NCBI GenBank assembly: GCA_021299375.1
Contig: JAJTGR010000040.1
Location: 1-64,000, forward strand
Direction: 5' to 3'
DNA from: Gemmatimonadota bacterium
GTDB lineage: Bacteria; Gemmatimonadota; Gemmatimonadetes; Gemmatimonadales; Gemmatimonadaceae
Length of the DNA: 64,000 nucleotides
The notes under the pieces are model-generated. The model was given only the letters and a program-made list of their open reading frames with translations. It did not search any database and was not told the DNA's origin. Position numbers and translations under genes: made by a program. Below, piece by piece: positions 33,944 to 42,083 of the stretch. The stretch's first letter is position 1. Each line of letters opens with the position of its first letter.

Positions 33944-34423
33944 TCAGCGCGGAGCGCCGCGGCCACTGCCTCGCCGGCAGTCACCACACAGCCCATAGAT
34001 GACCAGCCGATGCCGCTGTCGCGAGAAGTCGTGGGCCTCGGCCAGCAGTGTCGTCATGCGCTCGAGACGTTCGTCACGAAACTCCGTGACCCGGCCACAG
34101 ACGGTGCACAGCAGATGTTCATGATGCGGAACGCCACGGGACGCTTCGTACCGCTTGAAGCCCTCCCCGAAATCACGCTCCACCACCAGCCCGCTCCGCA
34201 CCAGCACCTCCAACGTCCGATAGACGGTGGCCGTGCCCGCCGATGCGCCGCGCGCGCGCAACTCGGTGGCCACCTCGTCGGCCGAGAGGTGCCGGTCGGT
34301 ACCAAGCACCACCTCGGCGATCGCCAGACGCTGCGCCGTGGCGGGAAGGTTGTGATCGCGCAGGAATGCACGGAACGCCTCCCGGTCGGCGACAATCGCG
34401 GCAGCGTCCGACGTGTGGCTCAT
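33944..34423 (-). CDS. Fur-family transcriptional regulator
   Basis: 159 aa metal-dependent repressor. Winged-helix part: LPATAQRLAIAEVVLGTDRHLSADEV and GTATVYRTLEVLVRSGLV; the dimerisation/metal part has HHEHLLCTVCGRVTEF and a terminal CGDC, giving the CxxC...CxxC structural zinc site. Subclass (Fur, PerR or Zur) cannot be fixed from sequence alone; neighbours with redox roles hint at a PerR-like job. It overlaps the upstream gene (ATGA). A 15-bp palindrome in the divergent promoter region may be its operator. Confidence 0.9.
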   Translation of the reverse strand: MSHTSDAAAIVADREAFRAFLRDHNLPATAQRLAIAEVVLGTDRHLSADEVATELRARGASAGTATVYRTLEVLVRSGLVVERDFGEGFKRYEASRGVPHHEHLLCTVCGRVTEFRDERLERMTTLLAEAHDFSRQRHRLVIYGLCGDCRRGSGRGAPR

Positions 34424-35154
34424 TCCGCGACGGACGCCGCCGGCACCGGGACCCGAAGGATCTTCGCGACCTGCGCCGCCGTGTACCGGATGATCTCCGA
34501 CTCTTCACCGGCCCGCCGCTGCACGCCGCGTACGACGGTCTCAACCGTTACCAGCGGCGCGTCGGCCTCGGCCTTGAGGCTGGACTCCCACTTGCCGCGC
34601 TCGGGCCCCTTGATGACGTAGCGATAGCGGGCCGTATACACGGTGTGCCGCACCGGGCGAATCGTAGGGGCGAGCGGGACGCGCTCGACCGCCTCGCCCT
34701 CGCCCTGTTCGTCGTCGGTGGGGTCGGCGATCGGTGCGCCAGCACGGGAGATATCCTCGTCGTCGCTCGCCTCGTCGACCAGCGTCTCGACGGGCACCCT
34801 GTCGGCCGGGTCGCCCAGCGGCTCCTCCGGCTGTGCCTCGGCGAGGGCCTCGAGCGCCAGTTCGGGCTCCGTCGGCTCCCCGGCCGCTGACAGCTCCGAT
34901 GCGGCCACAACCTCCGGCACCCGCACGGCGAGCACGGCGATTCCCGTCTCGACGGTGCCCTGCCTCAATGGCGAAAACAGGTGCAGTTCCTCCAGCAGGC
35001 TGAGCGGAATCTCGGCCATCACCGCACGGAGAAACCGCTCACAGACCTCGGAGACCGGGGCATCGGCGCGATCGGGAAGCGAAGGTGCGGTGGGCGACGG
35101 CGCATCAGCAATCTCCTGCTGGACGTCGGACACGGGAGTCAACGGAGCGGTCAT
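34420..35154 (-). CDS. Acidic protein of unknown function preceding fur
   Basis: 244 aa from ATG at 35154; a further in-frame ATG at 35211 is possible. The middle (residues ~75-165) is very rich in Glu, Asp, Ala and Pro and probably disordered. The ends look folded: an N-terminal VSEVCERFLRAVMAEIPLSLLEELHLFSPLR helix region and a C-terminal YTARYRYVIKGPERGKWES...VAKIL region. No family recognised. First gene of the unit with fur, ccdA, kefF and kefC, and divergent from yceI. Confidence 0.65.
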   Translation of the reverse strand: MTAPLTPVSDVQQEIADAPSPTAPSLPDRADAPVSEVCERFLRAVMAEIPLSLLEELHLFSPLRQGTVETGIAVLAVRVPEVVAASELSAAGEPTEPELALEALAEAQPEEPLGDPADRVPVETLVDEASDDEDISRAGAPIADPTDDEQGEGEAVERVPLAPTIRPVRHTVYTARYRYVIKGPERGKWESSLKAEADAPLVTVETVVRGVQRRAGEESEIIRYTAAQVAKILRVPVPAASVAE

Positions 35155-35245
35155 CACCAAGGGTTGGGGGACTGGGATGGGAAAGATCACCGGCCCCTCG
35201 AGGGGGTACAAGCCGAGACATGGGTTGCGCCCTGCCCCAGGTCCA

Positions 35246-35260
35246 TTATCTTACTGATAA
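35246..35260. promoter_or_regulatory. Fur/PerR-like palindrome between divergent operons
   Basis: TTATCTTACTGATAA is a 7-1-7 palindrome; the outer arms TTATC/GATAA are perfect and 5 of 7 positions per arm match. This is the shape of PerR/Fur boxes. It lies in the AT-richest stretch of the region, about 65-80 bases upstream of yceI and ~90 bases upstream of the fur-containing operon. Inference only. Confidence 0.5.
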
Positions 35261-35323
35261 ATTGTTGCTCGACAAACTACCATGTTCACGGCACACGCCC
35301 TGCCCGTTCTCTCTGGAGCTGTC

Positions 35324-35923
35324 ATGCTCGCACCCCGTTCGGCCCGTCATGTGACCACCCTGCTGTCGCTGCTCTCGCTGCCGCTCCTCGCCGCCGCACG
35401 TCCGCTGCCCGAGCCGAAGCCGCATGTCATCGACAAGGCGCACAGCGAGATCAATTTCGTTGCGGATTCGCGGCTGCTCAGCGCACACGGTTTCTTCGGC
35501 AAGTGGGACGCCGATGTGAAGCTCGACGCGGCCAACTGGACCAACTCGTCCGTCAGCATCACGATCGACGCGGCCAGCATCAACACGCGCGTGGAGCGTC
35601 GTGACGGGCACCTGAAGAGCGCCGATTTCTTCGACGTGGCCAAGCACCCGACCATCACCTTCAAGTCGGTGAGCGTGGCGTCCGCGGGCGCGAACAAGCT
35701 CGAGATCACCGGCGACCTGACCGTGCGCGGCACCACCAGGCGCATCACCGTCCCGGCCACGATGATGTTCTATGAGCAAGGCACCGGCCGCTTCCGCGGC
35801 ACCTTCACGATCAACCGGATGGACTACGGGGTGAGCTACGATTCGAAGCTCAACCCGATCCAACCCGAGGTGCAGGTGCAGTGGGATATCGCCCTGAGCG
35901 AGCCCAAGCCCCCCGCGAAGTAG
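35324..35923 (+). CDS. YceI-family periplasmic protein
   Basis: Lipocalin-like barrel family that binds isoprenoid lipids; often induced by stress. 199 aa from ATG at 35324, which has GGAG 5 bases upstream; the track start (35282) lacks one. A signal peptide (TTLLSLLSLPLLAAA) precedes the YceI core IDKAHSEINFVADSR, GKWDADVKLD, SINTRVERRDGHLKSADFFDV and KHPTITFKS. Divergent from the fur operon with a palindrome between, so possibly regulated by that Fur-family protein. A strong hairpin follows the stop. Confidence 0.9.
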   Translation: MLAPRSARHVTTLLSLLSLPLLAAARPLPEPKPHVIDKAHSEINFVADSRLLSAHGFFGKWDADVKLDAANWTNSSVSITIDAASINTRVERRDGHLKSADFFDVAKHPTITFKSVSVASAGANKLEITGDLTVRGTTRRITVPATMMFYEQGTGRFRGTFTINRMDYGVSYDSKLNPIQPEVQVQWDIALSEPKPPAK

Positions 35924-35943
35924 GCCACGCCATCGACACGACG

Positions 35944-35974
35944 AACGCCGACCGCGCCCCGCGCAGTCGGCGTT
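35944..35974. terminator. Stem-loop between convergent yceI and aminotransferase genes
   Basis: Perfect 9-bp arms aacgccgac / gtcggcgtt with a 13-base loop, followed on the plus strand by tccattt. Position and strength fit a bidirectional terminator. Confidence 0.65.
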
Positions 35975-36028
35975 TCCATTTCCCGCGCCCCCCCAGCTCG
36001 CGCCCCTCCGGCTTGCGCCGTCCCGCCG

Positions 36029-37177
36029 TTACCCCGCCGCGACGATCCCTTCCGCCGCCCGCACCAGCGTGTCCGCCGCCTGCACCAGGCTCACCCGGAA
36101 CTTGCCCCGGCCGGCTGCCCCGAAGGCGATACCCGGTGTCACGACCACGCCTGGCCCCCGCAAGAGCGTATCGACCCACTCCCAGTCGCTCAGCCCTGCC
36201 GGCACGTCAAGCCACAGGTACATCGTCGCCCGCGGCGCCTCCACCGGCCATCCGCCGCGCCGGAATGCCGCCACGATCGCATCGCGCCGCGAGCGATACT
36301 CGGCGACGATCGGCGGCACCAGCGTCGCGTGGTGCAGGAACGCCGCCGTCCCCGCCAGCTGCGCGAGCGTCGATACCCCATAGCCGATGTTCGAGCGATA
36401 GGCATCCAGCCGCGTGATGGCCTCGCGCTTGCCCGCCATGAAGGCAATCCGCACCCCCGCCATGTTGAAGCTCTTGCTGCAGGTGTGCGTCTCCACGGCC
36501 ACCCGGTGCGCACCCGGCACTTGCAGCACACTCGGCACCGCGAACCCGTCGAAGGACAGCTCACTGTACGCGAGGTCACTGAGCAGGAGCACCCCGTGCC
36601 GCTCCGCAAACGCCACATAGCGGGCGAGTTCGTCGAGCGATACCGCCGTGGTGGTCGGATTGCCCGGGTAGTTCACGATCATGACTTTCGCGCGCGCCAC
36701 GTGCGCGGCGTCGATCGCCTCGAGATCGAGGCGCCCGTCGGCGAGGAACGGCACGAACACCGGCTCGGCCCCAGCCAGCATCGCGGCGCGCGCGTACACC
36801 GGGTAGTACACCTCCGGCACCAGCACCACGTCACCAGGATTCACCTGCGACTGGATGAGCTCCGCGATCCCTTCCTTCGAACCCGCGAGCGCGAGCACCT
36901 CCTGCACCGGATCGAGATGCACGCCGAAGCGCGACGCGAGATACCCCTGCACCGCCGCGGCATACTGCGGGTGCGCCCGGAAATGCGGGTAGCCGCTGAG
37001 CGCGCGATCGGCGGCCGCGCGCTGCATCGCCTCCACGACCACCTCGGGAATTGGCCCATCGGGACTCCCGATGCCGACATCGATGAGCGTCTTGCCCGAC
37101 GCGCGCGCCGCCGCGCGGCGGGCGTCGAGCTCGTAGAACACGTAGGGAGGGATGGCGTCGAGTGTCCGGGCAGTCAT
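36029..37177 (-). CDS. PLP-dependent class I/II aminotransferase
   Basis: 382 aa from ATG at 37177; the 611-aa track ORF reads antisense through the repeat element. Fold-type I features: GYPHFRAHPQYAAAVQGYL, the NYPGNPTT block, SDLAYSELSFDG, and the PLP lysine in TCSKSFNMAGVR. Closest in feel to the LL-diaminopimelate/alanine aminotransferase branch, but the amino acid substrate cannot be decided. Last gene of the long minus-strand train; separated from priA by the repeat element, so it may have its own promoter. Confidence 0.85.
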   Translation of the reverse strand: MTARTLDAIPPYVFYELDARRAAARASGKTLIDVGIGSPDGPIPEVVVEAMQRAAADRALSGYPHFRAHPQYAAAVQGYLASRFGVHLDPVQEVLALAGSKEGIAELIQSQVNPGDVVLVPEVYYPVYARAAMLAGAEPVFVPFLADGRLDLEAIDAAHVARAKVMIVNYPGNPTTTAVSLDELARYVAFAERHGVLLLSDLAYSELSFDGFAVPSVLQVPGAHRVAVETHTCSKSFNMAGVRIAFMAGKREAITRLDAYRSNIGYGVSTLAQLAGTAAFLHHATLVPPIVAEYRSRRDAIVAAFRRGGWPVEAPRATMYLWLDVPAGLSDWEWVDTLLRGPGVVVTPGIAFGAAGRGKFRVSLVQAADTLVRAAEGIVAAG

Positions 37178-37209
37178 GGGCGTGAAGTTAGCATGCAATC
37201 GACGCCAGA

Positions 37210-37231
37210 GCCGGGGAACGCGGTTCCCGGC
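37210..37231 (-). terminator. Hairpin just upstream of the aminotransferase gene
   Basis: gccggggaacgcggttcccggc folds into an 8-bp stem with a 6-base loop, 33 bases before the aminotransferase ATG. It could end the priA transcript or act as a leader hairpin; no T-tract is present. Confidence 0.4.
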
Positions 37232-37242
37232 ACCCGCGCTAC

Positions 37243-37634
37243 AGCGGCGCTTCCGGCTTCGGCGTGGGTGGGTCTGTCCACGTCGCGGTCCCCTGGATAG
37301 CTGGCCAGGCGGGCACCGCGAGGCGGGCACCGCCTTCGGCGTCGCGATCACCAACGGGAGAACAGCCGGATCGCCCTGCCCAGCAGCCCACCCGCGCGCG
37401 CTCCGCGGGTGGCGCACCCGGGGTGAGCCGGTGGGGCCTCCCGTCGTGGATCGCCCCCCGCAGGGGGGCCACGACGCCATCGCGCCGGGCTCGCTCGACC
37501 GGGCGCGCTTCGCACGGCGCGTGATGCCGGGGTGATGCCGGGGTGGCCCCGGACGCCCCCGACCGCCATAGGGCGCGCGATTCCGGCTGCCGCGCAACCG
37601 AACGCCACCCCACGCGAAACCGCGAAGAGCCCCT
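37243..37634. repeat. Dispersed repeat element, copy B (inverted relative to copy A)
   Basis: 37321-37634 is the reverse complement of core 14430-14743 with a few small indels, one being an extra copy of ccccggcatca. Its inner end has two 14-bp units (aggcgggcaccgcg / aggcgggcaccgcc, 37307-37334). The left flank at 37243-37269 (agcggcgcttccggcttcg...) resembles the inverted right end (aggggctcttcgcggtttcg...), suggesting terminal inverted repeats of ~27 bases. The element's right edge coincides with the priA stop codon (37633-37635). Confidence 0.78.
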
Positions 37635-39906
37635 ACAGCAACGACACGGGGTCGCGGTCCACCACCAGACGCAGCTCGGCGTCGCGGGGCACGGGGCACC
37701 GCTCGGCAACATAGCGGGCCACCCGGGTCATCAGCTTCGGTTGCGACGACTTGAGCAGGAAGTGCCAGCGCCAGCGGTCCTTGATGCGATCGATCGGGCA
37801 CGGGGCCGGGCCAACCAGCACGAGATCGCGCAGTCCCTGACGCGTCATCAACTCCCCCAACCACTCGGCCGCGCCCATGCAGGCAGCGGCCGTGGCGACC
37901 TGGTCGACCCCACTGACCAGCACATTCGCCAGCGACACGAACGGCGGATAGGCCGGCAGGCGTCGCGCGCCCAATTCCTCGCGCACGAAACCGAGAAAGT
38001 CATGCGACAGTGCATGGCGCACCGCGTGGGCCTCGGGCATACGCGTCTGGACGATCACTTCGCCGCCCTTGGCGCCGCGCCCGGCACGTCCCGCCACCTG
38101 GCTGAGCAACTGGAAGGTGCGCTCGGACGCGCGGAAGTCGGGCAGGTTGAGGCCCGTGTCGGCGTCGACGACGCCCACCAGGGTGACGTTCGGAAAATCC
38201 AGTCCCTTGGCGATCATCTGCGTCCCCAGCAGAATGTCCACCTCGCCGCGGCCCACGCGATCGAGGATCTGCGTGTGCGCCCATTTTCCGCTCGTCGTGT
38301 CCACATCCATGCGCGCGATGCGCGCGTCGGGAAAGCGCTCCGCCACCAGCCGCTCCACCTGCTGCGTGCCAAGGCCCCGCTTTCTTGGCGATTCGGCACC
38401 GCAGCGCCCGCACACCGCGGGCACCTCCACCTGGTGCTGGCAATAGTGACAGACCAGCGCCTCGGGCACGCGATGATACGTGAGCGAGATGCTGCAGTGC
38501 GGACACACGGGGACATCGCCGCAGGCTTGGCACTGGATGAACGCGGCATAACCGCGGCGGTTGAGAAGCAGCAGCGTCTGCTCACCCAGCGTCAACCGTG
38601 ATTCCACCGCGGCGAGCAGGGTGGGGCTGAATACCCCGACCGCGGGATCATGGGGGGCATGCGGCGCGCGATGCGCGAGGTGCTGCTGGCTCACGGCGCG
38701 CATGTCCACCACCGTCACCGGTGGCAGTTGGGCCCCGGCGGCGCGGTCGGGCAGCGTGAGGCGTACCGCCTGCCCCCGGTCGGCCCGCTCCCAGCTCTCG
38801 AGGCTCGGGGTGGCGCTGCCGAGCACCACCAGGGCCCCCTCGGCGCGGGCGCGCACGATCGCCGCTTCACGCGCATGGTAGCGCGGTGTCTCGGACTGCT
38901 TGTAGCTCCCCTCGTGCTCCTCGTCGACGATCACCACGCCGACCCGCTCCAGCGGCGCGAAGAGCGCCGAACGCGCACCGACGGCAATGCGGCGTTCGCC
39001 GCGTCGCAGGGCATGCCACGCGTCGAGCCGTTCGCCGTCGCTGAGCCCCGAGTGCAGCACCGCCACGTCGTCGCCGAATGCTCCACGGAAGCGGTCGACC
39101 GTTTGCGACGTGAGGGCAATCTCGGGCACCAGCACGATGGCGGTTCGCCCCGGCTCGGCAAGCACCGCGCGCAGCACTTCGATGTACACGAGGGTCTTGC
39201 CACTGCCGGTGATGCCGTGCAGCAGGAACACCTGCCCCGGATCACCGGCGAGAATGGAGGCGATGGCCTCGCGCTGCGCCACCGACGGATGGGGCGGTGG
39301 GGCCACGCCGGCGCGCTCGGCGAACGGATCACGGGCCCGCGCCTCGTTGCGCACCTCCACGAGGCCGCGCTTGACCATGGCCGTGATCACGCCGGCTGAG
39401 CAGTTGGCCTGCACACGCAGCGCCTCGAGCGGCGCCATGCCCCCTTGTGCCTCGAGCAGATCGTACACGGCGCGCTGCTGCTTCGCACGGGCGAAGGTCT
39501 GCTCGCGCTGCAGCAGCGACGGCAACTCCTGCATGAGGTGCACGACACGCTGTGTCTTTGCCGCCGGCGACGGCGTGTTGGGCTGCGTGAGCGCCGTGGG
39601 CAACATGGCGCGCAGCGTCAGGCCCAGCGGTGCCGCATACCAGTCGGCAATCCAGCGCGCGGTGTGCACCAGCGGCGCCGGAAGCGACGGCACGTCATCG
39701 ACCACGGCGCGCACCGGCTTGAGGGACACGCCGGCCGGCGGCTCGGCCGCCCCGAGGCAGACGCCGATCTCGGTGCGATTGCGGAACGGCACCAGCACCC
39801 GGGCCCCGACGGCCACCGGCCATGCGACGCCATCGGGCACGCGGTAGCTGAACGTCCGGAACAGCGGCACCGCCAGCGCCACCTCGATGCAGCGCCCGGC
39901 GCTCAC
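37633..39906 (-). CDS. priA: Primosomal replication-restart helicase PriA
   Basis: Reloads the replisome at collapsed forks. About 757 aa from GTG at 39906 (GGAG nearby); GTG 39927 is an alternative adding 7 residues. The N-terminal 3'-DNA-binding domain has FSYRVP and GARVLVPFRNR. The helicase core has Walker A GITGSGKT, DEEH box VDEEHEGSYKQ and motif SATPSLESW. The zinc-binding insert (CQACGDVPVCPHC...CHYCQ...CGRCG) is complete with 8 Cys. Stop codon lies at the edge of repeat copy B. Confidence 0.95.
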   Translation of the reverse strand: MSAGRCIEVALAVPLFRTFSYRVPDGVAWPVAVGARVLVPFRNRTEIGVCLGAAEPPAGVSLKPVRAVVDDVPSLPAPLVHTARWIADWYAAPLGLTLRAMLPTALTQPNTPSPAAKTQRVVHLMQELPSLLQREQTFARAKQQRAVYDLLEAQGGMAPLEALRVQANCSAGVITAMVKRGLVEVRNEARARDPFAERAGVAPPPHPSVAQREAIASILAGDPGQVFLLHGITGSGKTLVYIEVLRAVLAEPGRTAIVLVPEIALTSQTVDRFRGAFGDDVAVLHSGLSDGERLDAWHALRRGERRIAVGARSALFAPLERVGVVIVDEEHEGSYKQSETPRYHAREAAIVRARAEGALVVLGSATPSLESWERADRGQAVRLTLPDRAAGAQLPPVTVVDMRAVSQQHLAHRAPHAPHDPAVGVFSPTLLAAVESRLTLGEQTLLLLNRRGYAAFIQCQACGDVPVCPHCSISLTYHRVPEALVCHYCQHQVEVPAVCGRCGAESPRKRGLGTQQVERLVAERFPDARIARMDVDTTSGKWAHTQILDRVGRGEVDILLGTQMIAKGLDFPNVTLVGVVDADTGLNLPDFRASERTFQLLSQVAGRAGRGAKGGEVIVQTRMPEAHAVRHALSHDFLGFVREELGARRLPAYPPFVSLANVLVSGVDQVATAAACMGAAEWLGELMTRQGLRDLVLVGPAPCPIDRIKDRWRWHFLLKSSQPKLMTRVARYVAERCPVPRDAELRLVVDRDPVSLL

Positions 39907-39952
39907 GCCGCCCGCTCCGCCGGACACACGGTGGCCGCTCGCACGACCGGCG

Positions 39953-40975
39953 TCAGCGCCGTGAAACGCCGAGCCCGGGAGCGTGGCCCAACGTCACCTG
40001 CCCGCCGGGAATGCCGGGGCCGGTAAACGGATCGTCGGCGAGCAACGCCGCCCCATCGAGGTCCGCGTCGTCGAGCAGCGGCGCAAAATGCGCCGCGGCG
40101 GCGATACCGAGCGTCGTCTCGATCATGCAACCGCACATCACGCGCATGCCGTGGGCACGGGCCACGGCAATCATGCGCAACGCCTCGCGCAGGGAGCCGC
40201 ACTTGGCCAGCTTGATGTTCACGCCGTCCACGACGCCCGCGAGCTTGGGGATGTCGCTGGCCACCAGGCATGATTCGTCGGCCACCACGGGAATGTTCGC
40301 CCGATCGCGCACGAACCGCAGGCCCGCGAGATCATCCGGCGGCAGCGGTTGCTCGAGCAGGTCCACGCCCACCTCGTTCAGCACGTCGAGCATGCCCAGC
40401 GCCTGCTTGGGCGTCCAGGCGCAGTTGGCATCGACACGAAGGGTGGCCGCGGGCGCCTCCTGCCGCACGATGCGCAGCACCTCGCGGTCCCACGAGGAGC
40501 CGAGCTTGATCTTGAGGATGGGGTAGGGCGCCGCCTCGCGCACACGCGCACGCAGCGTAGCCTCGTCGGGGGCGATGCCAATGGTGAAGCTCGATGGTGG
40601 CACCGCGGTGGCGTCGAGCCCCCACAGCTTCCACACCGGTATCCCGAGCCGCTTGGCGGCAAGGTCGTGCAGCGCGGCGCTCACCGCGCAGCGTGCGCTG
40701 GCGTTCCAGCGCATCGTTTTCTCGAGCTCGCGCTCGATGGCGTCGATGGACCACGCGTCAGCATGCTCCAGCACCGGCGCGAGGCGCTGGAGCGCCACCA
40801 TCACCGTGTCCGCCGTTTCCCCGTAGAACTTGCTGGGGGAGGCCTCGCCCCACCCCTCGGCGCCATCGCGGTCCACGAGGCGCACCCACACCACTCTGTA
40901 CTCCGATTGGCCACCGCGAGCAATGATGAACGGGTGCCGCGTGTGGACCGTGACGATCTCGGCGTGGAGCTGCAT
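39953..40975 (-). CDS. Enolase-superfamily dipeptide epimerase
   Basis: Likely L-Ala-D/L-Glu-type epimerase, interconverting dipeptide stereoisomers in murein peptide breakdown. 340 aa from ATG at 40975. Muconate-lactonizing subgroup signature: catalytic KxK in ILKIKLG, metal ligands Asp in RVDANCAW, Glu in LLEQPL and Asp in VADESC, and the second base Lys in IKLAKCG; the C-terminal CMIETTLG and DLDGA close the substrate pocket. The exact dipeptide specificity varies across this family and is not fixed here. Confidence 0.85.
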   Translation of the reverse strand: MQLHAEIVTVHTRHPFIIARGGQSEYRVVWVRLVDRDGAEGWGEASPSKFYGETADTVMVALQRLAPVLEHADAWSIDAIERELEKTMRWNASARCAVSAALHDLAAKRLGIPVWKLWGLDATAVPPSSFTIGIAPDEATLRARVREAAPYPILKIKLGSSWDREVLRIVRQEAPAATLRVDANCAWTPKQALGMLDVLNEVGVDLLEQPLPPDDLAGLRFVRDRANIPVVADESCLVASDIPKLAGVVDGVNIKLAKCGSLREALRMIAVARAHGMRVMCGCMIETTLGIAAAAHFAPLLDDADLDGAALLADDPFTGPGIPGGQVTLGHAPGLGVSRR

Positions 40976-41030
40976 GGCAGGAAAGGTGGGGGGAAGGAGG
41001 TAGACCGGTGAATCGCACACCGGGTCGCGA

Positions 41031-42032
41031 CTACAGGGGCGTGAGCCCCGAGGCCCGTGCGGCGCGTGCCAGCCGCAACTCGGCACTGCCGCCCTGGCTC
41101 ATGAGGAACTGAATGAGCGCATCGGCCAGCTCGAACCCGCGGTCGTAGCGCTCCGCCGCCGGCTTGCTGAGGCACTTCATGACGATCGCGCTGAGCGCGG
41201 CCGGTACGCGCGTATCCACCTGGTCCGGGGCGACCGGCGCCTCGTGCACGTGCTTGTAGCCCACGGCATACGAGTCCTCCCCATCGAAGGGCGGATGCCC
41301 CAGGACCATCTCGTAGATCAGCAGACCAACCGCATACAGATCGCTGCGCCCATCCACCAGCCGCCCCATGGCCTGCTCCGGCGACATGTAGTGCGGCGTG
41401 CCCATGGCACGCCCGGTGGCGGTGAGGCGCCCATGAAAGCGGGCCGTGGCGATACCGAAATCGGTGAGCGCCACGTTGCCATCCTCATCGAAGAGGATGT
41501 TGTCGGGCTTGATGTCACGGTGTACCACGCCGTGCCGATGCGCGTAGTCGAGGGCGCACGCCACCTGCGTGGCCACGGAGGCGGCGGTGTTCGCCGAGAT
41601 GGTCTTTCGCCGCGACAGCAGGTCGGCGAGCGATCCCCCCGCGTAGTACGGCATGGCCAGGTACTCGAGCTCACCGGACGTGCCCATGTCGGCAATGGCG
41701 CAGATGTATGGATGCACCAGCCGCGACGCCGCCTCCGCCTCACGGCGGAACCGCTCCCGCATTTCCGGTTCCTGCGCCAGCGTGCGATGCAGCACCTTGA
41801 TCACCAGCGGCCGGCCCAGCACGGCGTGGCGCGCGAGGTACACGTGCGCCATGCCACCACTGCCCAGGCGTTTGACGACCACGTACCGATTGCCGGTCGC
41901 CTGCCGCAGCTCGCGCAGCTCATCGTCCGGGATGTCGACGGGGGGCGCCGACACCTCGGGGAGCGGCACGCCACAGCGGGTGCACTTGGCGGCCGCCGCA
42001 CGATTCCAGGTCCCGCAGTCAGGGCAGAACAT
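41031..42032 (-). CDS. Ser/Thr protein kinase with N-terminal zinc ribbon
   Basis: 333 aa. Residues 1-25 are a double CxxC zinc ribbon (FCPDCGTWN...CTRCG). The kinase domain covers ~50-310: glycine loop LGSGGMAHVYLA, Lys in LVIKVLH, HRDIKPDN, DFGIA and the SPEQAMG activation segment, all intact. The C-terminus ends without a transmembrane helix, so the protein should be cytoplasmic, unlike the propeller kinase at 4.1-6.8 kb. Lies in the train between corA and the epimerase, 51 bases after corA. Confidence 0.92.
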   Translation of the reverse strand: MFCPDCGTWNRAAAAKCTRCGVPLPEVSAPPVDIPDDELRELRQATGNRYVVVKRLGSGGMAHVYLARHAVLGRPLVIKVLHRTLAQEPEMRERFRREAEAASRLVHPYICAIADMGTSGELEYLAMPYYAGGSLADLLSRRKTISANTAASVATQVACALDYAHRHGVVHRDIKPDNILFDEDGNVALTDFGIATARFHGRLTATGRAMGTPHYMSPEQAMGRLVDGRSDLYAVGLLIYEMVLGHPPFDGEDSYAVGYKHVHEAPVAPDQVDTRVPAALSAIVMKCLSKPAAERYDRGFELADALIQFLMSQGGSAELRLARAARASGLTPL

Positions 42033-42083
42033 CGCGAACGAGGAGAGGAAAGTGGGGAGTGCACCGTGCTGCGGAAATCCGTG

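Noticed and set aside
37239-37864. Upstream extension of the aminotransferase ORF (611 aa)
   Set aside because: The extension reads antisense through the repeat element and into priA; the internal ATG at 37177 gives the normal family length.
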